DNA of 5,828 nt from the NCBI GenBank assembly GCA_003661105.1, contig QMVM01000135.1:1-5828 (forward strand). Reading direction: 5' to 3'. This DNA comes from Methanosarcinales archaeon. GTDB lineage: Archaea > Halobacteriota > Methanosarcinia > Methanosarcinales > Methanogasteraceae. Positions 1 through 5,403 of this stretch are shown piece by piece; the first letter of the stretch is position 1, and the number at the start of each line of letters is the position of its first letter. Under the pieces are notes generated by a model. The model did no database searches. It saw only the letters and a list, made by a program, of their open reading frames with translations, and was not told the DNA's origin. Position numbers and translations under genes: made by a program.

Positions 1-369
1 GAATCGATCACGAGGGAATTTAAAGAAGTGGTCGTGGGAACAAGACTATTTAGACTTCCTTCAGGCGAACCTGCTAAATTGGGGATCGAGTTGGTCGATG
101 GGAGTTTTGCAGATGTATGGATTTCTGTTTCCGGGAGATATTCATACCACTGGAACAGATTCGAAATCGATGGGACTATATACCGCTACGATAATGCACC
201 GCATAAGGTCTGGTCGCATGTAACAACTTTTCCGCATCATTTTCACAATAAAAATGAGAAAATGGTGATCGAGAGTGATATGCCATCAACACCTGAGATG
301 CAGATGAAACATTTCATGAATTTTATACGCAAAACTCTGGTGCGTATGGGTGCTGATGGGTGGATGTGA
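1..369 (+). CDS. TumE-family toxin-like protein, 5' end cut by window edge
   Basis: The frame is open from the first base to a TGA at 367-369, giving 122 visible residues. A GTG at 28 could be a start, but it has no good ribosome binding site and the reading continues upstream, so I treat the gene as partial; family members of about 110-140 residues suggest only a short piece is missing. The motifs YSYHW (visible residues 47-51), YRYDNAPHK (61-69) and FPHHFHN (77-83), after an LVDGS strand (31-35), match the TumE toxin family (formerly DUF6516), common in archaea and bacteria as the toxin of TumE-TumA pairs. Known pairs have a small helix-turn-helix antitoxin next door; none follows here, so a partner would have to lie upstream, outside the window. 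The protein is small and soluble with no signal peptide. The family assignment is by remembered motif; toxicity is inferred. Confidence 0.8.
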   Translation, partial: ESITREFKEVVVGTRLFRLPSGEPAKLGIELVDGSFADVWISVSGRYSYHWNRFEIDGTIYRYDNAPHKVWSHVTTFPHHFHNKNEKMVIESDMPSTPEMQMKHFMNFIRKTLVRMGADGWM

Positions 370-381
370 CGCGTTATACCA

Positions 382-418
382 CCCCGCCATCTCCCACACT
401 CGAGAGCCCGATCCCCGC
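382..418 (-). repeat. Possible third, diverged copy of antiporter gene 3' end
   Basis: Aligned by eye with 1631-1668, this stretch keeps about 31 of 36 compared bases with three gap positions, including CATCTCCC and AGCCCGAT in the same order. Read on the minus strand it starts AGIGL, like the end of the 655-residue antiporter protein, then drifts. The region is C-rich, so part of the match could be composition, and I rate it well below the copy at 573-604. Confidence 0.4.
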
Positions 419-419
419 T

Positions 420-455
420 CTAATCGTGAACCTAATCGTGAACCTAATCGTGAAC
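420..455. repeat. Three perfect 12-base tandem repeats
   Basis: The unit CTAATCGTGAAC occurs three times head to tail without a mismatch (420-431, 432-443, 444-455). A shorter GTGAAC recurs at 475-480. There is no intact gene here. Because 12 is a multiple of three, the repeat would read (Asn-Arg-Glu-Pro)n on the plus strand if translated, but no start or supporting frame is evident. It may be a simple slippage repeat or a set of binding sites. Confidence 0.9.
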
Positions 456-459
456 CCCC

Positions 460-579
460 TCACAGAAGTATATAGTGAACGCCCCTCCCTTTGTCCACCT
501 GTGTTATCACTTTAAGCTCTATCAATCCGGAGATCTCATCCAGCGCCGCCTTGTTCGGTATTCCGAAGATCTCCCCGCA
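460..579 (-). pseudogene. C-terminal remnant of a winged-helix regulator (AAA_4/AlbA_2-type)
   Basis: On the minus strand the frame ending in TGA at 462-460 encodes about 37 residues that look like a genuine protein end: GIPNKAALDEI, then LIELKVITQV, then KGRGVHYILL. This helix-turn-helix plus wing pattern resembles the C-terminal winged helix of ATP-binding transcriptional regulators with an AlbA_2 (Schlafen-type) domain, where a hydrophobic GhGhxxKxAxxEIxxLhxxGhI stretch is followed by GxGRGxxYxL. The frame is closed by a stop at 582-580 and similarity ends at about 573, exactly where the copy of the antiporter 3' end begins. The rest of the gene is therefore missing and this is a broken relic, not a gene. 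The family is inferred from motif shape; another winged-helix protein such as a Fic-associated one is possible. Confidence 0.55.
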
Positions 580-604
580 TCATCTCCCGCGCCCCGATTC
601 CTGC
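573..604 (-). repeat. Copy of the 3' end of the 655-residue antiporter gene
   Basis: The first 18 bases, CCCCGCATCATCTCCCGC, are identical to 1631-1648, and the last 12 (CGATTCCTGC with its flank) are identical to the end of 1631-1668. The copy lacks six bases in between and has one further mismatch. On the minus strand it reads AGIGAREMMRG against AGIGLRVREMMRG in the intact gene. Both copies point the same way, and the AT-rich gene lies between them. Flanks on both sides are unrelated, so the similarity has sharp borders. Confidence 0.8.
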
Positions 605-636
605 AAGTAAATCGACCACAAAAAGCTTGGATCGGT

Positions 637-649
637 CGAAAAATTAAAT
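637..649 (+). promoter_or_regulatory. Candidate archaeal BRE/TATA promoter for the AT-rich gene
   Basis: CGAAAAATTAAAT resembles a BRE (CGAAA) followed by an A/T-only TATA-like box. Transcription would begin about 25 bases downstream, near 670-675, almost on the ATG at 675. Neither that ATG nor the one at 648 has a Shine-Dalgarno sequence, which suits a leaderless message starting at 675. The element is inferred from sequence alone. Confidence 0.4.
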
Positions 650-1541
650 GCGCATCCGATTCAACTATAACTATATGGACCTCGCCCAAGAATTTAGAGA
701 GAACTATCTTAACACCCATGAAAAATATCTAAAAAGCATTGCCGATGTGATAACACAGTTATACTGGGGTGGTGGATGTGTAAGTAAAGGCATACTCGAT
801 GAAATGGAGGTGGATCAAAACTATTTTGATAAAATTAGATCCAGTTGGAAAGGAGATGAAGAGAAAGCGTTTAGAAACTTGAGAAATTCTTGGTATCATG
901 AATGTGCATTGAATTATCCTTTTGAAGCAGAAGGTATTGATCGAATGAAATTTGCACCATGGAAAATAATCCAATTTTATTATGCAACCTATACCGCATC
1001 ATCTGCAATCGTAAGATGCTATGATAATTCCGAACAATTAAAACATGAAAAACTTATGAATATTTTGACCAGTAATATCATAATGCAGCCAAAATTAGGA
1101 ATTAGATTTTTTGTTCCACCCTTCGGGATATGTGTGAAAAAGGGAGAAATCACTCCATCGTGCAAAAATGCGATTAAATGGGAATACGGTAAAAAGCAGC
1201 ATTGCCCGAACATAGAAGAGTGTTTATTAAGCACATATAGGAAAAGAAATAAAAATGTTACACTCCTACACTATTTCAAGGATTTAAGGGAGTGGGTAAA
1301 TTATGAGGATGCTTATCTCTTTGTAAGATTGTATGGACCGAGCGTAATTAATAATTTGGATTATAGTCTTTTAAAGATCTCTAACGCATTTAACACGCTT
1401 TCAGATACTTTTTTAATCAATTTTTATGGATTTGATAAAGTTTACAGTGAATTTGAGACGTTTGTGGGGGAGATAAATACACATCTCAAAGTAAATCCTA
1501 CGTTTTTACGTGCAAGATTTAAACTTTATAATAGATTATAA
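648..1541 (+). CDS. AT-rich orphan protein of unknown function
   Basis: This is a 297-codon open frame ending in TAA. I do not recognise a family. An ATG at 675 (residue 10) is the likelier start if the promoter at 637-649 is real, giving 288 residues. There is no signal peptide or membrane span; the composition is rich in Asn, Lys, Tyr and Phe. Residues 80-125 hold an aromatic helical stretch (SWYHECALNYPFEAEG, then KFAPWKIIQFYYATYTASSAIVR) that recalls HEPN-like helical proteins, but I see no R-x4-6-H catalytic motif. Four cysteines at 162, 172, 186 and 192 could bind a metal. A second conserved-looking block is LREWVNYEDAYLFVRLYGP (213-231). Base composition is far more AT-rich than the antiporter genes, codons end mostly in A/T, and repeats flank it, so recent transfer is likely. 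The long clean frame says it is a real gene. Confidence 0.75.
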   Translation: MRIRFNYNYMDLAQEFRENYLNTHEKYLKSIADVITQLYWGGGCVSKGILDEMEVDQNYFDKIRSSWKGDEEKAFRNLRNSWYHECALNYPFEAEGIDRMKFAPWKIIQFYYATYTASSAIVRCYDNSEQLKHEKLMNILTSNIIMQPKLGIRFFVPPFGICVKKGEITPSCKNAIKWEYGKKQHCPNIEECLLSTYRKRNKNVTLLHYFKDLREWVNYEDAYLFVRLYGPSVINNLDYSLLKISNAFNTLSDTFLINFYGFDKVYSEFETFVGEINTHLKVNPTFLRARFKLYNRL

Positions 1542-1617
1542 ATTAATCAACCATATACATGATAGCATGACTGAACATGCCCAGATACGCCATGCAAACC
1601 ATACAACCGTGTAGGCC

Positions 1618-3585
1618 TTATCCCTCCACCCCCCGCATCATCTCCCGCACCCGCAGCCCGATTCCTGCGATCACCGCAACCATGAATAGACCGATCATCG
1701 AATAGACCGTGAGATGCGGAGCAACCACATAGATCACCAGGTACGCGAACAGAAAGATCGTTCCGAGCAGGACAGAGACCCCGATCGGGTCTCTTCGCAC
1801 AGGCTCTCCCGGATACTCCCTCATGCGAGAATCAAGCGTCGCTTTCGCGCCCTTTCCGGATGCAGTCGCCCCCTCTGAGATACTGAGAACCCCGAGACAG
1901 ACTTTGTCAGTGATGATCCCGAGCGCTTCGATTGGATTCTTGCTGAACCAGACCGCGAAGTCCTTAACAGCCAGCGTTGCATCGATCGTCCATTGTGTGC
2001 CGCGTGCAAGCGGGTTGTTTACCACCCACATAAAGATCACGCCGCCTTTGCGGTAGAACCAGTCGGTGTCGAGGCTGATCGTATTCTCCGGTTGCAGTTT
2101 CTTCTTGAGGACGAGGAAACCCGCATAAGTAAAGAGCAGCAACTGAAGCGATCCGATGACATGCCCTGCTGCGTACGGCGCATAATCTGCAATCGCTGCC
2201 GGATACGGAAGTATGTTGTAGAGCAGACTCGGATACACCCCGAGAAGGATGCACAGGAACGCAGCGATCCCCATTCCGATCAACATGTTTGTGGGCGGGT
2301 CCTTGGCCTGTATCCCCGCGTCTTTTCCGAAGAATGCGAAGTAGGGCAGCTTCAGACCGACTGATAGGAATGTTCCGACCGCAGCAATCTCGAGCATCAG
2401 GAAGATTGGCGCATTGCCAGCCATCTCTGCGGAGTGAATGATTAGGGATTTGCTTGTGAAGCCGTTAAAGAGAGGCACTCCTGAAATCGAGAACGCTGCG
2501 ATCATGTATAGGATCATCGTGAGTGGCATGACCTTGTAGAGCCCGCCTAATTCCGTGAGCTTGCTTTTGCCGGTCATGTAGATGATTGCGCCTGCGCTCA
2601 TGAAGAGGAGTCCTTTGTAGAGGATGTGGCAGAACGCATGTGCAGCGGTTCCGTCGATTGCGGTCTGGCTGATGATACTGGTACCAGTCATGCTTGCAGC
2701 ACTTGCCGCAATCCCGATACCGCAGACCATGTAGCCGACCTGACTCACGATGTGGTATGCGAGAAGCCTTCTGATGTTGTTCTCAAGAATAGCGTAGATA
2801 ACTCCATATATTGCCATGATTGCGCCGAGCCACATCAGGATCGCGAATCCGTCTATCGTGAATCCTGCAAACCCGCGGGCAAGCACATAGACCGCTGTTT
2901 TTGTGGTGAACGCGGTCATGAAGACTGCACCAGTGATCGTTGCCTCAGGATACGCGTCAGGCAGCCATGCATGGAGCGGCGGCACTGCCGCGTTGATGAT
3001 GAATCCGAGGAGGATCAGGATTGTTGCTGGCGATGCATAATCAAACGCATCAAAAGCGATCGATCCGCCGCTCTCCTGCATGTACAGGATGATTCCGCCG
3101 AGCAGAAGGACACCACCCACGACATGCACCAGGATATACCTGAACCCCGCATCGACCGATGCCTTCGTGCGCCTGTACCAGATGAGGAGGACTGATGCCC
3201 ACGCCATGACCTCCCAGAAGACGAAGACCGTGATCAAGTCGCCTGCAAAGACGACTCCAAGAGCGCTTCCGATGTAGAGGAACGCGGCGATATGCTCGCC
3301 TGCCTCCGTAACACGCAGCGCATAAAACGTCATGGCAAGGGCTGCGATTGTGAAGACATACGCGAAGCACTTGCTTAAGAGATCAACCCTCCCTAAGACC
3401 AGTTCGTACTCCATGAACGGGTGGAGCCAGTAGACGCCATCCTGCATAAAGTACACATCGAGGATGGCTGCAACCGCTATCAGTAGCAGATATGCCTGCC
3501 GCAGTTTTCCTTTGAAGAGTGGGATTAAGAGTGCACCAACGATGAATATCGCGGCTGGTGGCACGGTCATGATCTCACTTGTCAT
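1618..3585 (-). CDS. MrpD/NuoL-like antiporter subunit with C-terminal extension
   Basis: A 655-residue polytopic protein of the proton-conducting NuoL/M/N-MrpA/D family, expected to move H+ and/or Na+ through the membrane as part of an Mrp-type complex. Visible family marks are the helix-5 glutamate (E125 in FVFWEVMAWAS), the PPLHAWLPDAYPEA loop (H205), the helix-8 lysine (K229 in FTTKTAVY), HAFCHILYKGLLF (H316, H320, K324) and GFTSK (K379). Oddly, the helix-7 lysine is replaced by N198 (IINAAVPPLH) and the helix-8 histidine by methionine; I recall this pattern in the group annotated Na(+)/H(+) antiporter subunit D that ends similar operons. Residues 498-600 are mostly hydrophilic or amphipathic, starting with DTDWFYRKGG, followed by two more helices (about 602-622 and 625-643); a NuoL-like lateral helix is possible. 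The start at 3585 has an excellent ribosome binding site and overlaps the preceding gene by 11 bases. It is the last gene of the operon. Confidence 0.92.
   Translation of the reverse strand: MTSEIMTVPPAAIFIVGALLIPLFKGKLRQAYLLLIAVAAILDVYFMQDGVYWLHPFMEYELVLGRVDLLSKCFAYVFTIAALAMTFYALRVTEAGEHIAAFLYIGSALGVVFAGDLITVFVFWEVMAWASVLLIWYRRTKASVDAGFRYILVHVVGGVLLLGGIILYMQESGGSIAFDAFDYASPATILILLGFIINAAVPPLHAWLPDAYPEATITGAVFMTAFTTKTAVYVLARGFAGFTIDGFAILMWLGAIMAIYGVIYAILENNIRRLLAYHIVSQVGYMVCGIGIAASAASMTGTSIISQTAIDGTAAHAFCHILYKGLLFMSAGAIIYMTGKSKLTELGGLYKVMPLTMILYMIAAFSISGVPLFNGFTSKSLIIHSAEMAGNAPIFLMLEIAAVGTFLSVGLKLPYFAFFGKDAGIQAKDPPTNMLIGMGIAAFLCILLGVYPSLLYNILPYPAAIADYAPYAAGHVIGSLQLLLFTYAGFLVLKKKLQPENTISLDTDWFYRKGGVIFMWVVNNPLARGTQWTIDATLAVKDFAVWFSKNPIEALGIITDKVCLGVLSISEGATASGKGAKATLDSRMREYPGEPVRRDPIGVSVLLGTIFLFAYLVIYVVAPHLTVYSMIGLFMVAVIAGIGLRVREMMRGVEG
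1631..1668 (-). repeat. Intact copy of the repeated antiporter 3'-end segment
   Basis: This segment lies inside the antiporter gene and encodes AGIGLRVREMMRG near its C-terminus. It matches 573-604 almost perfectly apart from a six-base gap, and 382-418 more loosely. It forms the right border of the AT-rich insert. Because it is in frame in an intact gene, it is the likely parent copy. Confidence 0.8.
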
Positions 3586-3901
3586 AGTAATCCTCCTCCT
3601 TCATGACCACGTTATGTCCGTACGCCTTTGCGCCAAGACCGAGCAGTGCGCACACGATGAACCCAAATATTGCGGAAAAGATTGGTATCTGCTCGAATGC
3701 GAACGGAGCATGTTCGGCGTGTTCACCGTGTTCATCATGCTCGGCAGGTGCGGCATGTTCATCATGCGCTACAGGCTCCGCGGGTGGCGCAAGATGAATT
3801 GCGAATCCGAGCAGGCAACTGATGATAAGACTTGCGTAGAGCACGTAAACTAATTTTTTCACGGTTTTTTTGTTTTCCAACCATCTTTCTAAGAACCACA
3901 T
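3575..3901 (-). CDS. Small two-helix membrane protein with His-rich loop, antiporter operon
   Basis: A 108-residue protein with two predicted transmembrane helices (about 17-37 and 73-93). Lys residues before helix 1 (KKTVKK, 11-16) suggest the N-terminus is inside, which puts the connecting loop outside. That loop is rich in His, Glu, Asp and Ala, with HDEH at 46-49 and EHDEHGEHAEH at 54-64: six histidines in 19 residues, a plausible metal or proton-buffering segment. The C-terminus, MKEEDYYDK, resembles the EDYYD ending I recall in small uncharacterised proteins found between MrpD-like genes in similar operons. It starts two bases after the 495-residue subunit gene, with GGAGGGAT as ribosome binding site, and overlaps the next gene by 11 bases. 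It is probably an accessory subunit that helps assembly or contact between the two large antiporter subunits; no enzymatic motif is visible. Confidence 0.85.
   Translation of the reverse strand: MWFLERWLENKKTVKKLVYVLYASLIISCLLGFAIHLAPPAEPVAHDEHAAPAEHDEHGEHAEHAPFAFEQIPIFSAIFGFIVCALLGLGAKAYGHNVVMKEEDYYDK
3590..3599 (-). promoter_or_regulatory. Ribosome binding site of the 655-residue subunit
   Basis: GGAGGAGGAT lies four bases before the ATG at 3585-3583 and is formed by the Lys-Glu-Glu-Asp codons at the end of the small His-rich gene. It fixes the start at 3585 over the internal ATG five codons later and implies translational coupling. Confidence 0.8.
3708..3766 (-). repeat. Degenerate 9-base repeat encoding the His-rich loop
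   Basis: About six or seven imperfect units of the form GCATGTTCR (plus-strand view) follow one another, in phase with the reading frame. On the minus strand they encode a three-residue rhythm Glu-His-(Ala/Gly/Asp). One unit (around 3744-3752) is substituted and encodes Ala/Pro instead. Such arrays readily change length by slippage, so the loop may vary between strains. Confidence 0.65.
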
Positions 3902-3903
3902 CG

Positions 3904-5391
3904 TTAGATCCCTCCGGTAACATTTTCAACCGCTATCTCGACGATATCCAGAAACATCCTCGGCGCATCGGGCCATATCCCGATCACAATCGATATGATC
4001 GCAGTCAAGACAAGCGGCACAAGCATGGTTAGCGGAGCCTCCTTGTATTTCAGTTCATGGTCCGGCTTCTTGAAGAACGCGACATATATGACCGGGAAGA
4101 AGTATGCGGCATTCAGCACAGCACTCACGAGCAAGACTGCGATGAGAATCGTGCTGTGCAGCTCTGCTGCCCCTAAAAGCAGGAACCATTTGGTCACATA
4201 CCCCCCGACAGGCGGCATCCCGATCATGCCGAGGGCCCCAACCGTGAATGCAATCATCGTGATCGGCATCTGGCGGGCGATTCCATTCATATCGCTGATA
4301 TTCTCCTTCTTAGCAGTCACTATCAGTGCTCCAGCGCACATGAAGAGTGTGATCTTCATGAACGCATGATATGGTATGTGCAGCATCCCGCCTGTGATTC
4401 CATGCGGTGTTATGAGCACTGCTCCGAGCAAGATGTATGACAACTGGCTCACTGTCGAGTACGCAAGCCGTTTCTTGAGGTTGTCCTGCATCAGTGCGTA
4501 GATCGAGGCGAGAATGATTGTAATCGATACGAAATACGCCATATAGAGCCAGATACCACTGCTTTGCATCAGATCGATCCCGAAGACATAAAGAATGACC
4601 CGAATCGCTGTGAAGACGCCTGCCTTCACAACTGCCACCGCATGGAGAAGTGCGCTCACCGGAGTCGGTGCGACCATTGCCGCTGGAAGCCACGCATGAA
4701 GCGGCATGAACGCGGCTTTGGCGCATCCGATCATGAACGTTATGAATAGGATTATGAGTGTTGTCTTCGGTATCGTCTCCATTCCCGCGATGCCAGAAAA
4801 TGAGAACTCGGTTGTGCCAGTGTAGTGGTAGACCACCAGAATCGAGAACAGCAGTGAGACACCTGCGATCATAAGATACGTCAGGTACTTCCTGCCCGAA
4901 CTGATCGCCTCAGGCGTCTCGTTGTGTGCAACGAGCGGGTATGTCGAGATCGTCAGGAGTTCGTAGAACAAGAAGAGAGTGACGAGGTTCGCCGAAAATG
5001 CGATTCCAACGGCTGATGAGAGCGCTATTGCGAAGCAGAAGAAGTATCTGGTCTGCGCATGTTCCTTGAGCGACCGCATGTAGCCGATTGAGTACGATGT
5101 CACGAATATCCACAAGAACGAGGATGTGATCGCAAATAGTATCCCGAATGCGTCAACCTTGAATGCGATTGGTAGATTCGGGAGCATCTCAACAACGGTG
5201 TAGGTGACCACATTCCCTTTAAGGATAAGCGGAAGCATCGAGATCACGAGCCCGAACTTGATAAACGCGGCGACAAACGTCCAGCCTTCCCTGATATTCG
5301 GGTATTTTCCGAATGCAAGGATCAGAACTGACGCGAGCATCGATACGAGCACAGCAAGGAGCGGGGTTATTGAATTAATCTCTGTAACCAT
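3904..5391 (-). CDS. mrpD: Mrp-type cation/proton antiporter subunit D
   Basis: A 495-residue polytopic membrane protein, typical in length for MrpD/NuoM, with the full set of ion-path residues. These are E144 in helix 5 (FLFYELLTIS), K225 in helix 7 (GCAKAAFMPLHAWLP, with H232), H250 and K256 in helix 8 (PTPVSALLHAVAVVKAGVF), H338, H342 and K346 (HIPYHAFMK), and K401 in YVTKW. The run APTPVSALLHA is characteristic of MrpD-like subunits. It should carry out H+ translocation coupled to Na+ or to a partner module. Two adjacent ATGs occur at 5394 and 5391; I chose 5391 because it is six bases from GAGGTG, against three for the other. A longer frame back to 5442 would overlap the upstream gene and is not needed. 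It follows the upstream antiporter gene by about ten bases and precedes the small His-rich gene by two. Three such paralogues sit side by side, so the letter D is approximate. Confidence 0.93.
   Translation of the reverse strand: MVTEINSITPLLAVLVSMLASVLILAFGKYPNIREGWTFVAAFIKFGLVISMLPLILKGNVVTYTVVEMLPNLPIAFKVDAFGILFAITSSFLWIFVTSYSIGYMRSLKEHAQTRYFFCFAIALSSAVGIAFSANLVTLFLFYELLTISTYPLVAHNETPEAISSGRKYLTYLMIAGVSLLFSILVVYHYTGTTEFSFSGIAGMETIPKTTLIILFITFMIGCAKAAFMPLHAWLPAAMVAPTPVSALLHAVAVVKAGVFTAIRVILYVFGIDLMQSSGIWLYMAYFVSITIILASIYALMQDNLKKRLAYSTVSQLSYILLGAVLITPHGITGGMLHIPYHAFMKITLFMCAGALIVTAKKENISDMNGIARQMPITMIAFTVGALGMIGMPPVGGYVTKWFLLLGAAELHSTILIAVLLVSAVLNAAYFFPVIYVAFFKKPDHELKYKEAPLTMLVPLVLTAIISIVIGIWPDAPRMFLDIVEIAVENVTGGI
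3908..3915 (-). promoter_or_regulatory. Ribosome binding site of the small His-rich protein
   Basis: GGAGGGAT is formed by the last codons (Gly-Gly-Ile) of the 495-residue subunit gene. It ends six bases before the ATG at 3901 and supports that start. Confidence 0.75.
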
Positions 5392-5395
5392 CATG

Positions 5396-5403
5396 ATCAC
5401 CTC
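5396..5403 (-). promoter_or_regulatory. Ribosome binding site of the 495-residue subunit
   Basis: GAGGTGAT closely complements the usual archaeal 16S rRNA 3' end and shares bases with the TGA stop of the upstream antiporter gene. It decides the start at 5391 (or the adjacent ATG at 5394) and suggests coupled translation. Confidence 0.8.

Noticed and set aside
420..480. CRISPR-like array
   Set aside because: The 12-base units are directly joined with no spacers.
576..643. Minus-strand frame reading VVDLLAGIG, like a methyltransferase motif I
   Set aside because: The frame is closed within about 25 codons on each side, and the AGIG part is explained by the copy of the antiporter gene end.
1565..1580. 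Hairpin GCATG/CATGC between the convergent genes as a terminator
   Set aside because: The stem is only five pairs with no following T-run; the 76-base gap is merely AT-rich on its left side.
1823..3195. Long plus-strand frames opposite the 655-residue antiporter gene
   Set aside because: They are antisense shadows with Cys/Arg/Asp-rich, domain-free products over a clearly conserved membrane protein.
3603..3797. Cys-rich plus-strand frame (CSACSPCSSC)
   Set aside because: It is the antisense reading of the His/Glu repeat in the small membrane protein, which has a ribosome binding site and operon position.
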